A DNA stretch of 27,823 nt from positions 1 through 27,823 of the forward strand of contig JBCCSZ010000070.1 of the NCBI GenBank assembly GCA_039199225.1, in the 5' to 3' direction. The notes under the pieces are model-generated. The model was not told where the DNA came from. It was given only the letters and a program-made list of their open reading frames with translations, and searched no databases. Of this stretch, positions 9,250-17,487 are shown one piece after another. How positions within the stretch are numbered: the first letter of the stretch is position 1; the number at the start of each line of letters is the position of its first letter. The position numbers and the translations under genes were made by a program. The DNA is from JBCCSZ01 sp039199225 (lineage in GTDB: Bacteria; Bacteroidota; Bacteroidia; Chitinophagales; Saprospiraceae).

Positions 9250-9257
9250 CAAAAGTA
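9250..9257 (-). promoter_or_regulatory. Promoter -7 box for the DUF2911 gene
   Basis: The minus strand reads TACTTTTG, matching TAnnTTTG, about 70 bases upstream of the chosen ATG at 9181. Its position inside the upstream extension of the open frame supports the shorter protein start. Confidence 0.5.
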
Positions 9258-9322
9258 TAGAAATAATGCGTGTGAACAGCCCCCAAAGCCCATAATTATC
9301 AAAAGTTGTCTCAGCCCTTACC

Positions 9323-11953
9323 TCATTCTGCTTTCAGCGTGTCCACCGGATTGCTGTAGGCAACTTTAAGGGATTGAGAGCTGATGATCAAAAAGGCGAT
9401 GACAATCACAGCCAGCCCTGCAAAGGCGAAAATCCACCAAGACAATTCGATGCGATAGGCAAAATTTTCGAGCCAATTGTGCATGCTCAGCCAGCTCAAT
9501 GGGATGGCGACGGCAAAAGACAGCCCGATGAGCAATAGAAAATCCTTCGACAAGAGGAGTACAATTTGCTGAGCAGAGGCCCCCAGAATTTTTCGAATGC
9601 TGATTTCCCGAATCCGCCGCCCTGCCGAATACATGGCCAAGCCCAACAAGCCCAAACAAGAGACAAAAATGGCTAAGATGGCAAATATATTGGAGAGGCG
9701 TTCCACGAGCTGCTCGCTTTCATACAAGGCTTGGTATTCTTGATCGATGAACTGGTAATCAAATGGATAATTTGGATTGATCTGGCGATAAATTTTTTCC
9801 AAATCAGCCAGGGCCTTTTCCGTTTGTCCAGGCTCTGTTCGGATGAGTACCACACCAAAGTTTTCGTATTCCTTCACATCGATGATGAGTGGTCGGATGG
9901 ATTCGTGCATCGAATGGGTGTGATAGTCTTTTAGCACACCGACGATACGTCCTTCCTTTGCCCATGCGGACACCCGCTTGCCGATGGGATCCTTCATCCC
10001 CATTTGTTTCACAGCCTCCTCATTGACAATGAAAGCACTGGCCGAATCTGTTGCAACCAATTTGGAAAAATCCCGACCTTGTACAATTTCCAGGTTCATC
10101 AATTTTATAAAGTCATAACCTACCGAAGAAGGCTTGAAGCCCGTTTTGTCGTCCATCAGTTTTCCCTCCCATTTGATGGGTTCGTCCACTACAAACCCCA
10201 TTGCATGTGGCGCCTCGCTGCTTCGATCGACGATGGAGACAGAAGGCAGCTCAGTGGCCATCCGCTTGAAAAGGTTGTATTTCTGCTGCTTGGCCAATTC
10301 CCCCTCTACCCGCACATAGACGAGATTCTCCCGGTCGTAGCCCAGATGGGCATTTTTCACATAGCCCGTCTGACGGGAGACCACCAAGGCGGCTATCAGC
10401 AAGAATATGGAAAGGCTAAATTGAAAAACGGTCATTCCTTTGCGGAGCCAGTTGGTACGACCCGAATTTTGGAAAGTACCTTTTAAGGTTTTGATCGGTT
10501 GGAAGGAAGACAATAAAAAGGCCGGATAGCTTCCGGCGATTATACCCGTCAGCAGCATCAATCCAAAGGCCACCAGCCAATAAGAAGGCTCTGAAAACGG
10601 AATGCTGATTTCCTTTCCGGTAAAGGCATTGAAGTACGCAAAAAGCGACCGCATGGCCAGTAGGGCTAGTAACAGGGCAATCATGGACATGATGATCGAT
10701 TCGCCGATAAACTGCCAGATCAAGTTGGAACGAGCTGAGCCAATGACCTTTCGCACCCCCACTTCTTTGGCACGTCGCTCTGAGCGCGCGGTGGATAGGT
10801 TCATAAAATTGATGCAGGCCAATAGCAAAATAAAGAGTGCAACCCCGCTAAAAATCTGTACATACTCAATGCGGCCACTGATGGGTTTGCCGTTGATGAA
10901 ATTGCCTTGTAAATAGCGATCCTTAAAAGGCTGCAACCCGAAGGCGTATTTCGCATTTGCGTTGGGATCCAAATAGGCTTCCATGAACCGATTGATCTTC
11001 TGTTCTACTTGCACCGGATCGGCCGATTCCCGAAGTTGGAAAGTGGTTAAAGTCCGATTAGAAGCCCAATCGAGCCGAGTCATGTGGGAAGCCCAATTGA
11101 GTAAAAATTCGAATTGGAATGTACTCTGGGAGGTTACATCTTCGAATACTGCAGCAATTTTAAAATCCAGTCGATTTTCGTAGCGGATGCTCTTGCCAAT
11201 GGCTTCTTCTGGCGAATCAAAAAACAAATCCGACATGCTCTTGGAAATAGCAATGCTGCTGATGTCTTCCAAGGGAGCTTCACGGTCTCCGGCAATCACA
11301 GGAAAATCAAACATCTTGAAAAAATCCTTTCCGGCCCGCGAGCCTTTCAACTTATGAATCTTGTCGCCTATCTGGAAAGTCTCCGGATGCCCCCAAGGCA
11401 ACTCATAGCCCGTTGCATAGAAGTTGAGGTATTCAATTTCTGGTATGGCCTGCCGAACATCAGCCAGAGGAATATTCCTTTTGTTGTCGACAACATTATA
11501 ATGAGTCATAAACTCTCCCTGGACTTTTCCCTGACCTGAAACGGTCTGGTATAGATTGTAGAGCCTACTGCTATTTTCATGGAAATTGTCCACACCTCTT
11601 TCGTCTTGCACCCACAAAAAAATGAATAGAAAGGTGAGCATTCCCAAAGAGAGTCCAGCAATGTTGATAAATGAAAAAGTCTTATGCCTGGCAATGCCAC
11701 GCAGCGTTGTTTTAAAATAATTTTTTAACATTCCGTATTGAATTAAAGAGGGTCGAAATCTAAAAGAGCGAATATATTCTGGCCGAAAGTGCAACAACAC
11801 TTCCCACAAGAAGGCACCATCGGCTTTGCTACCAGCTTGCTGCTGCCGCTGCTCGTACAACTCCAGCAGGTCGCCTTCAATCTCATCGAGATATTCTTCA
11901 CGGCAATACCAACGCAAGAACTTCAAGGCAAATTCAGGAGGGCCTTTTTTCAT
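9323..11953 (-). CDS. MacB/FtsX-type ABC transporter permease with permease-prefix domain
   Basis: 876 residues. Residues 1-~65 form the cytosolic prefix domain seen in many Bacteroidota permeases (WYCREEYLDEIEGDLLELYEQR region). Then come two MacB/FtsX units: a membrane segment near 97-117 (INIAGLSLGMLTFLFIFLW), a large periplasmic domain, and an FtsX block near 370-480 with the ERRAKEVGVRKVIGS motif; a second helix near 515, another periplasmic domain, and a final three-helix FtsX block with IREISIRKILGAS. There is no ATPase domain, so it needs a partner encoded elsewhere; none is in this window. Such proteins act in mechanotransmission or export across the inner membrane; the substrate is unknown. 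The ATG at 11953 overlaps the stop of the PadR gene by one base (TGATG), so the two are co-translated; the TTG just upstream is ignored. Confidence 0.92.
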   Translation of the reverse strand: MKKGPPEFALKFLRWYCREEYLDEIEGDLLELYEQRQQQAGSKADGAFLWEVLLHFRPEYIRSFRFRPSLIQYGMLKNYFKTTLRGIARHKTFSFINIAGLSLGMLTFLFIFLWVQDERGVDNFHENSSRLYNLYQTVSGQGKVQGEFMTHYNVVDNKRNIPLADVRQAIPEIEYLNFYATGYELPWGHPETFQIGDKIHKLKGSRAGKDFFKMFDFPVIAGDREAPLEDISSIAISKSMSDLFFDSPEEAIGKSIRYENRLDFKIAAVFEDVTSQSTFQFEFLLNWASHMTRLDWASNRTLTTFQLRESADPVQVEQKINRFMEAYLDPNANAKYAFGLQPFKDRYLQGNFINGKPISGRIEYVQIFSGVALFILLLACINFMNLSTARSERRAKEVGVRKVIGSARSNLIWQFIGESIIMSMIALLLALLAMRSLFAYFNAFTGKEISIPFSEPSYWLVAFGLMLLTGIIAGSYPAFLLSSFQPIKTLKGTFQNSGRTNWLRKGMTVFQFSLSIFLLIAALVVSRQTGYVKNAHLGYDRENLVYVRVEGELAKQQKYNLFKRMATELPSVSIVDRSSEAPHAMGFVVDEPIKWEGKLMDDKTGFKPSSVGYDFIKLMNLEIVQGRDFSKLVATDSASAFIVNEEAVKQMGMKDPIGKRVSAWAKEGRIVGVLKDYHTHSMHESIRPLIIDVKEYENFGVVLIRTEPGQTEKALADLEKIYRQINPNYPFDYQFIDQEYQALYESEQLVERLSNIFAILAIFVSCLGLLGLAMYSAGRRIREISIRKILGASAQQIVLLLSKDFLLLIGLSFAVAIPLSWLSMHNWLENFAYRIELSWWIFAFAGLAVIVIAFLIISSQSLKVAYSNPVDTLKAE

Positions 11954-12279
11954 CAACCAAAACTTATGTTGGGAATTTGTCGATAAATGTTTACACGGAT
12001 TTGATACTGGCGGTCGAGAATTTCTTTACCCAAAGCGGTAATGACATAAAACTTTTTCCGACGGCCACCTCGGCTCTGGGTGATTCCCCCAAACCGAGCA
12101 TTCACAAACCCCTTATCCGTCATACGCTTGAGCGATACGTGGATGGCGCTGATGTTGACTTTTTTTTCCAAGGTTTTTTCCAAACTTTCTTTGATGGAGA
12201 CACCGTACGCCTGATCGTGTTGCGCTGCCACGGTCAACAGCACCATCTCCTCGAATTCTCCCAGGGAAGGTAAACTCAT
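11953..12279 (-). CDS. PadR-family transcriptional regulator
   Basis: 108 residues with a winged helix. The N-terminal helix (GEFEEMVLLTVAA), the YGVSIKESLEK segment, the recognition part NISAIHVSLKRM and the wing with GGRRKKFYVITALG are typical of the short PadR subfamily. PadR proteins usually repress a neighbouring transport or detoxification gene and release DNA on ligand binding. It is the first gene of a two-gene operon with the permease, coupled by a one-base overlap, so it most likely controls that operon. The palindrome TTCTAGAA at 12281-12288, immediately before its ATG, could be part of an operator, although it does not match the ATGT/ACAT half-sites known for some PadR members. 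Confidence 0.92.
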   Translation of the reverse strand: MSLPSLGEFEEMVLLTVAAQHDQAYGVSIKESLEKTLEKKVNISAIHVSLKRMTDKGFVNARFGGITQSRGGRRKKFYVITALGKEILDRQYQIRVNIYRQIPNISFG

Positions 12280-12732
12280 GTTCTAGAAATTTATTTTCAC
12301 ACAATCTAAAGAAAAGGTACCAATTCGAATACTCCTCAGAGAACCATGGCTCCTGCTCCATATTCTCTTCAATACCTTTCGATCATCTTATCAAGTAATC
12401 CAATTAAATAGTAAGTCTGAAAAATTGATATAATGACTTCCTAAAATCCAGCGAAAGAAGCCTGCGTACCTTCCAGGCATTCACTAACTCACTCATTTTC
12501 AACTGAATGAAGTGATTATACAGGCAAATTTATCTACGCACTCATTTACTTAACAAATGTAAATATAATTGAAATTGTGGATACTTGCTAGCTAAAAAAC
12601 GTTAAGAGTAAAAATTTTTTTTCTTCGAGCATGCAGCACTTCACTCTTTGGTGCATAATACAAGTAGAAGGTACCTCGCCCCCATTTATTCATTAACTTG
12701 TAACCTCGGTTATACTAAACCAAGATATACCC
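12280..12732. other. Divergent intergenic region between padR-like and lipoprotein genes
   Basis: 453 AT-rich bases separating two outward-facing genes, so promoters in both directions should lie here. I see no gene and no exact TAnnTTTG box. The only notable palindromes are TTCTAGAA (12281-12288), next to the PadR start, and an imperfect CATTT/AAATG dyad near 12542-12558. No RNA gene is recognised. Confidence 0.5.
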
Positions 12733-14472
12733 ATGAGAATTTCCTCCATCATCAGCTTCGCTTGCCTGGTTCTTTTGTTCAGTGCCTGCAGAAAAGACCA
12801 AGAGATTGTTGAAATCAACAAAAAGCGACCGACACCGGCCCTCGTCATTGAGACCGTCGTCCAGGGGATTATTAGCGATCGAGCTGGCAACCCGCTCGAA
12901 AATGTACTTGTAGAATTTGATCAACAACAGTTACAAACCGACGCTAACGGCTATTTTTTCTTGAAGGGAAATGCGCCTAGCAACAAAGCATTAATACACA
13001 TACAAAAAGATGGCTTTTTCCACACAGTACATGCCTTTACTCCACAAGAAAGGGATACGGTCCGCACGGAGATAAAATTGATTGAGCGGATCAGTTCTGG
13101 TAGCTTTGCAAGTGCTGATGGTGGAAGTATTCAACTAGACAATGGCAGCAGTGTCGATTTTCAGGCTGGTGGTTTCGTAGATGCCAGCGGCAACCCTTAC
13201 ACCGGCAATGTCACCATTTATGCCCATCCACTGGACCCTACCGACGATGACATCGCAGAATACATGCCCGGCGATATGACCGCCCGCGATGCTCAAGGTG
13301 AGGAGCAACTACTGGAAAGTTTCGGAATGGTGAATGTTGAAATAGAAGATGAAAACGGTCAAGCGCTGCAAATCAACAAGCCAGCCACCTTGAAGGTTGC
13401 CGTCCCTGCATCTCTCAGCAGCAATGCGCCGGCAGAAATTCCACTCTGGTACTTTGACGAAGTGGAAGGTCTTTGGATAGAAGAGGGCAGTGCCACCCTA
13501 GAGAATGGCATTTACACAGGAGACGTATCCCACTTTACATTCTGGAATTGCGACATTGCTCTTCCAATTGCCCGAATCGATGGTTTCGTTCGAATGGGAG
13601 AATACGCTCCAATCGTTGAGGTATGTATCACCCGTAGCAACGGCGATAAAAGATGTAAGTCTACCAGCGCCCGCGGCGCCTACGATGGCTTGGTTCCTCA
13701 AGGAGAAACATTCTTACTCGAAGTGTTGGACCACTGTGGCAACGTACTACACAGCCAAAACATAGGACCTTTTACAGCTGACAGCCAGATTGACCCAATC
13801 AACTTGGCCAACAATGGCAGCTTCACCTTAGTGTATGGCTCGGTGGTAGACTGCAACAACGATTTGGTAACATCTGGATACGGCGTTGTCCATTTTGAAG
13901 GTGACGAAAAGAGCTTTGCTCTACCGATCAATGCCAACGGCCGCTTTTTCGGTATGCTCCCCAATTGCTCTGCCACCCACCTGGAAGTCTTTGCGACCGA
14001 CCGAAATGCACAGGAGTTCGGCAATTCTACTCGCTACCAAGTTTCGCCAACAGTTAACGTAGATACAATCGTTGCCTGTGGCAATCAGTACACAGAGAGT
14101 GTTCAAATAGAGTACAATGGCAACACCTACTTCATAGACAATTGTATAATTGAGCACACACCAAATTCTAACATCTACACCTTTAGCTTCATAGACAATC
14201 AAAATCCAGTAGACAGAGTCGCGTACCAATACACCATGCTGGATTGGAACCAAGACCCTAGTAACCCTCTTTGGTCCATTTCTTACAACATAACACAATT
14301 CGGAAATCCAGACCCTATATTTGGTATCACCGGAGACATTCAAGTGGTCGAATTAGGGACTAAAAGCGGAGAGATTGTTGTTCTGGAAATTACAAACGCC
14401 CAGGTTGTTGTCGAGCCAAATGGAAACACCTACCAAGGCGGTTTTGCCAGACTCACTGGCTTGATAAAGTAA
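12733..14472 (+). CDS. Lipoprotein with carboxypeptidase-regulatory and CILP/FAM171-like domains
   Basis: 579 residues with a lipoprotein signal (hydrophobic helix ending LLFSAC, lipidated Cys19). After a short linker comes a carboxypeptidase-regulatory-like fold (~43-110: GIISDRAGNPLENVLVEF). Residues ~115-275 resemble the extracellular domain of CILP/FAM171 proteins: a FxAGGFVDASGNPYTG segment, HPLDPTDDD, ESFGMVNVEIEDENG and LWYFDEVEGLWIEEG. The rest holds further beta-rich repeats with cysteines and no known motif. It is probably exposed on the cell surface or periplasmic side of the outer membrane. The CILP/FAM171 likeness is from motif memory, not a search. A long hairpin follows the stop, and the sigma-factor gene lies 93 bases on. 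Confidence 0.82.
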   Translation: MRISSIISFACLVLLFSACRKDQEIVEINKKRPTPALVIETVVQGIISDRAGNPLENVLVEFDQQQLQTDANGYFFLKGNAPSNKALIHIQKDGFFHTVHAFTPQERDTVRTEIKLIERISSGSFASADGGSIQLDNGSSVDFQAGGFVDASGNPYTGNVTIYAHPLDPTDDDIAEYMPGDMTARDAQGEEQLLESFGMVNVEIEDENGQALQINKPATLKVAVPASLSSNAPAEIPLWYFDEVEGLWIEEGSATLENGIYTGDVSHFTFWNCDIALPIARIDGFVRMGEYAPIVEVCITRSNGDKRCKSTSARGAYDGLVPQGETFLLEVLDHCGNVLHSQNIGPFTADSQIDPINLANNGSFTLVYGSVVDCNNDLVTSGYGVVHFEGDEKSFALPINANGRFFGMLPNCSATHLEVFATDRNAQEFGNSTRYQVSPTVNVDTIVACGNQYTESVQIEYNGNTYFIDNCIIEHTPNSNIYTFSFIDNQNPVDRVAYQYTMLDWNQDPSNPLWSISYNITQFGNPDPIFGITGDIQVVELGTKSGEIVVLEITNAQVVVEPNGNTYQGGFARLTGLIK

Positions 14473-14482
14473 ACGAAGCACT

Positions 14483-14527
14483 GTCAATGGCAAGCCTTCG
14501 AAATTAGTTGGGAGGCTTACCATTGAC
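14483..14527 (+). other. Long stem-loop after the lipoprotein gene
   Basis: GTCAATGG-c-AAGCCT (14483-14497) pairs with AGGCTT-a-CCATTGAC (14513-14527): 14 base pairs with one mismatch and a 15-base loop. It begins 10 bases after the stop at 14472. There is no T-run after it, so it is not a classic terminator; it may protect the 3' end or weakly separate the lipoprotein from the sigma-factor gene. Confidence 0.55.
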
Positions 14528-14565
14528 TACTTAAAGCTTATGAATTCAAAATAACAAGTACTGTA

Positions 14566-15120
14566 ATGTTGAACCAGCTCGTCCAATTATGCCAACAACG
14601 CAAGCCGGAGGCGGAACGGGAATTGTTTTCCCAGTTTGCGCCCAAGGTATGGACGATTTGTCGGAGATATGCTGCCTGCGATCCCGATGCACAAGATTAC
14701 TTGCAAGAATGTTTTCTCTGCGTCTTTGACAACATTCGAAAATACGACCCGAAGAAGGGGGCTTTCGAGCCTTGGCTCTACCGCCTTTGTACCAACACCA
14801 TTTTACAAATCCTTAGAAAAGCAAAATCCCAGTTGAACATCGTCCTGCTGGAAGAGCTGCCAGAGGGAGAAGAAGTAGAAGACAACCTAGTCGAGCAAAT
14901 TCCAACAGAAACAGTCATTGCGGCCATTCAGCAATTGCCGGCTGGCTACCGACAGGTCTTAAACCTCTATGTATTTGAAGAATGGACACATCGGGAAATT
15001 GCCCTAGAGCTCAATATCAGCGAGAGTTCTTCTCGCTCGCAATTGGCCAGGGCCAGAAAGCTCCTAAAATCCGTTTTAAAAAAACTAAAGCCAAATAGTT
15101 ATGAAAGAAGATCGGCTTGA
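14566..15120 (+). CDS. ECF-type RNA polymerase sigma factor
   Basis: 184 residues, normal for an ECF sigma factor. Region 2 lies at about 9-75 (AERELFSQFAPKVWTICRRYA, then DAQDYLQECFLCVFDNIRKYDP), and region 4 at about 122-172 (LPAGYRQVLNLYVFEEWTHREIALEL... SSSRSQLARARKLL), with the helix-turn-helix in the latter. It directs core RNA polymerase to a small set of promoters. Its last 20 bases overlap the start of the next gene, whose product is a membrane protein with a short cytosolic N-terminus, the usual arrangement for a sigma factor and its controlling membrane partner. Confidence 0.93.
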   Translation: MLNQLVQLCQQRKPEAERELFSQFAPKVWTICRRYAACDPDAQDYLQECFLCVFDNIRKYDPKKGAFEPWLYRLCTNTILQILRKAKSQLNIVLLEELPEGEEVEDNLVEQIPTETVIAAIQQLPAGYRQVLNLYVFEEWTHREIALELNISESSSRSQLARARKLLKSVLKKLKPNSYERRSA

Positions 15121-16465
15121 TAAATCGTTGCGGAACAAATTGACAGGCTATGCCTCTCCCCTAGAGACAGAGTCTGCCTGGCAAGCACTGAGTGCTCAGC
15201 GAAAGCAGAGCCGCAGAAAGCGACGCATCTTCCTGTTGTTCTGTCTGTTGGGCTTTGCTTCGCTCTGCAGCATAGGTATCTATTGGCATTTGGGAACGCC
15301 ATCTTCCACACAGATGTCGGTCCTTTCCCAAGAATCGGTAATAACATCAAACTCCAAAAACCAAGCATCAGTTGATACCCCCTCCAAAAACGAATTTACA
15401 AAACTAAAGAAGCAGGAAAGACTCGCGGCCGGGAATTTTAAGCCATTGGTGGAACCTTCCCGGTCTGCTTTTCCTCCTGCAACCTCCATACAGAAAAAGC
15501 AAAAAACAACAACTACTAAGACAGCTACACCTACAACAAGGAAGCCGGCAATGCCGCTGGCGACCAACAATAATCCCTTGCTTAGTACAGAACTTCAAAG
15601 CAATTTTTCTAAGCCATCCGAAACAAATTCCACGATTCCTCAAAGCAAAGCCCTATCTCCTATTCCCATGTTACCCCTGCTGTCCAGCCAAGCCGAAGGC
15701 AACTCAAACGCCTTGGCCTTGGCCCCCTCCGGAGGCTACTCAAAGGCCAGCAGGTGGTGGCTGGGGGTACAAGGGGGTATGGAGAAAAGGTGGCTCCAGA
15801 TCGATCTAGAAAGTCCACTCATGGATGCCTATGCCGAGCAGCGGTCAGTGGCTGAAGAGGGCCTCGACCAATGGTGGGCCGGCCTGCAAGTCCGCTACCA
15901 ACTAACGCCTCGATGGTTTTTGGAAAGTGGAGGACAGTACCGTCAAACAACCAATCGGTTTACAGACAGCTACCAGCTTGTTTATACAGAAATAGAAAGC
16001 AATCAAGTCGTACAGATCATCAATCGACAAGATGGGACCGTGGAAGAAGTCATGGGTGCGCTCGAAGTGGAAGTAACAGAAAACGGCGCCCGAACGATTT
16101 ACAACCGCAGCAACCAGTGGACCTTACCATTATATGTAGGCTATCAATTCCATCGCCAAGATCGTTTCGGCATGAGCCTGGTTGTTGGTCCTGAGCTCAC
16201 CTATCTCTCATCGCTTTCGGGCCAAACTTATCAAGATGCCCAAACAAGCGAAAACTTGATTCCACTGTCCCAGCTTCCCTACAAAAACACCTTTTGGCAA
16301 GCCATGACTCGTTTGGAGCTGCATTTTGAACTCGACAAGGCCACCCAGATAAATTTTGGTCTTCAGGGAAGGTTCGGATTGGGTAGCATGTTGAAATCGG
16401 ATGCGGGCTACCGGGAAAGGCAACAAAGCATTGGGGTCATGATTGGTTTGTCTCGCAGGCTTTAA
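15101..16465 (+). CDS. Membrane-anchored partner of the sigma factor with beta-rich C-terminus
   Basis: 454 residues. Residues 1-42 are cytosolic and charged (MKEDRLDKSLRNKLTGY...RRKRR), 43-64 are a single membrane helix (IFLLFCLLGFASLCSIGIYW), ~65-205 are a Lys/Thr/Pro/Ser-rich linker, and the last ~240 are amphipathic beta strands with many aromatic residues (WWLGVQGGMEKRW, ARTIYNRSNQWTLPLYVGYQF, FGMSLVVGPELTYLSSLSG), like an outer-membrane barrel. There is no cleavable signal peptide. The short overlap with the sigma gene suggests that the N-terminus acts as an anti-sigma or sensor part; it lacks the ZAS zinc motif (HxxxCxxC). How an inner-membrane helix and a barrel-like domain coexist is unclear; the C-terminus may instead be a periplasmic beta domain. 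Confidence 0.8.
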   Translation: MKEDRLDKSLRNKLTGYASPLETESAWQALSAQRKQSRRKRRIFLLFCLLGFASLCSIGIYWHLGTPSSTQMSVLSQESVITSNSKNQASVDTPSKNEFTKLKKQERLAAGNFKPLVEPSRSAFPPATSIQKKQKTTTTKTATPTTRKPAMPLATNNNPLLSTELQSNFSKPSETNSTIPQSKALSPIPMLPLLSSQAEGNSNALALAPSGGYSKASRWWLGVQGGMEKRWLQIDLESPLMDAYAEQRSVAEEGLDQWWAGLQVRYQLTPRWFLESGGQYRQTTNRFTDSYQLVYTEIESNQVVQIINRQDGTVEEVMGALEVEVTENGARTIYNRSNQWTLPLYVGYQFHRQDRFGMSLVVGPELTYLSSLSGQTYQDAQTSENLIPLSQLPYKNTFWQAMTRLELHFELDKATQINFGLQGRFGLGSMLKSDAGYRERQQSIGVMIGLSRRL

Positions 16466-16484
16466 ATTGAAGACGATGGTCGAC

Positions 16485-16871
16485 TCAAATACGAGGCTCC
16501 GCCGACGGCTCGACAGCCTTAGTATCAAAACCCAGCGACCTGAGAATGGCCATTCCATTCGATAGTTTCATCCTTTGCTGTCGGCCATCCCAGCCCTGCT
16601 CCAGGCCGTAGTTCAACAAGCGGCGTAGCAAGCCTGGCAGTTGGAGGTTGAGTCCCTCGACGATTTCTTTGGTCAGTGGATTTCCCATGTAGTAATCGTC
16701 TTTGGCCAAAAAAATGATGATCAACGGATGCTTGGGGTAGCCTTCCTCAAAAATTTGCAGTTCATTTTCCCATTGCAACTCTTCTGTATCTGGGTCCCTT
16801 TTTAAGCGCTCTTGCAACAGGTAAACAAAGCAAATATCATCGACGATTAGTTGGCGGAGTTTCTTCTTCAA
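16485..16871 (-). CDS. Hypothetical protein, 128 aa
   Basis: I do not recognise a family. The protein is soluble, with no signal peptide or membrane helix: a basic start (MKKKLRQLIVDDI), an acidic middle (RDPDTEELQWENELQIFEEG) and a helical C-terminal half (LLRRLLNYGLEQGWDGRQQRMKL). The only upstream start that keeps the N-terminal half is TTG at 16871, whose TTGA overlaps the TGA stop of the preceding gene; the next in-frame ATG would remove about half the protein. Start and translation are therefore probably coupled to the upstream membrane-protein gene. Its stop lies 20 bases from the convergent end of the beta-rich protein gene. Confidence 0.65.
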   Translation of the reverse strand: MKKKLRQLIVDDICFVYLLQERLKRDPDTEELQWENELQIFEEGYPKHPLIIIFLAKDDYYMGNPLTKEIVEGLNLQLPGLLRRLLNYGLEQGWDGRQQRMKLSNGMAILRSLGFDTKAVEPSAEPRI

Positions 16872-17395
16872 AATCTATCCTTTTTGTAGGTTCCTTTCTT
16901 AAAGAACACATTGCGGAAGCGAACGGAGTTGAAAACATAATAAAATTTCCATCCTTTTCGATAAAGCGTTGGTGTTTCAGCGATTAGGTGATGTGTTGGC
17001 AAGGCATCAGAATCATCAAATTGCCACAATGCTTGTACGCGCATGGGAACAAATCGAATGGGACGTTTGTAGGTGCGGATGATCTTATCTTGTTCTGTCA
17101 GATAGAGTCTGAGCGTATCATCGCGCCCAATCTCCATGCGAAAATGATGGTATTGCCAATTGGACTGCCTACCCGGAAATTGGGATCGATCCACAACATA
17201 AGTTCCATAGACTTCCCTTTTGTGCAGACGATGCATGTAACTGTCCACATACACCCATCCCAACAAGCAGCAAAATAGAAAAAATGGTAAACAACCAATC
17301 AGAGTAATTTTTCTACTCTTGCGATAAATACCGACGAGTAACAGTAAAATGGTCAGCGGCAAGACAACAAAAACAAATAGCAAACTGACTCCCAT
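16868..17395 (-). CDS. Hypothetical membrane protein, 175 aa
   Basis: Two N-terminal membrane helices (residues ~3-23, VSLLFVFVVLPLTILLLLVG, and ~31-51, LIGCLPFFLFCCLLGWVYV) are followed by a ~120-residue soluble domain with YGTYVVDRSQFPG and repeated aromatic-charged strands, ending in KKGTYKKDRF. The soluble domain resembles small Bacteroidota lipocalin-like or DUF domains that report on envelope state, but I cannot name a family. It is co-transcribed with the downstream 128-aa gene through a 4-base overlap. The ATG at 17395 is the only sensible start. Confidence 0.7.
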   Translation of the reverse strand: MGVSLLFVFVVLPLTILLLLVGIYRKSRKITLIGCLPFFLFCCLLGWVYVDSYMHRLHKREVYGTYVVDRSQFPGRQSNWQYHHFRMEIGRDDTLRLYLTEQDKIIRTYKRPIRFVPMRVQALWQFDDSDALPTHHLIAETPTLYRKGWKFYYVFNSVRFRNVFFKKGTYKKDRF

Positions 17396-17448
17396 AGCTT
17401 AAGTGGTTCTGTGAAGATGTACCGGCCTTCATTTGTTGTGAATTTCTT

Positions 17449-17456
17449 TACCTTTG
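17449..17456 (+). promoter_or_regulatory. Promoter -7 box for the DUF6503-like lipoprotein
   Basis: TACCTTTG matches TAnnTTTG, 32 bases upstream of the ATG at 17488, giving a leader of about 25 bases. A well-spaced -33 TTG is not evident. Confidence 0.5.
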
Positions 17457-17487
17457 TTGGCGCAAACATGTAAAACGCAAATCTGAC

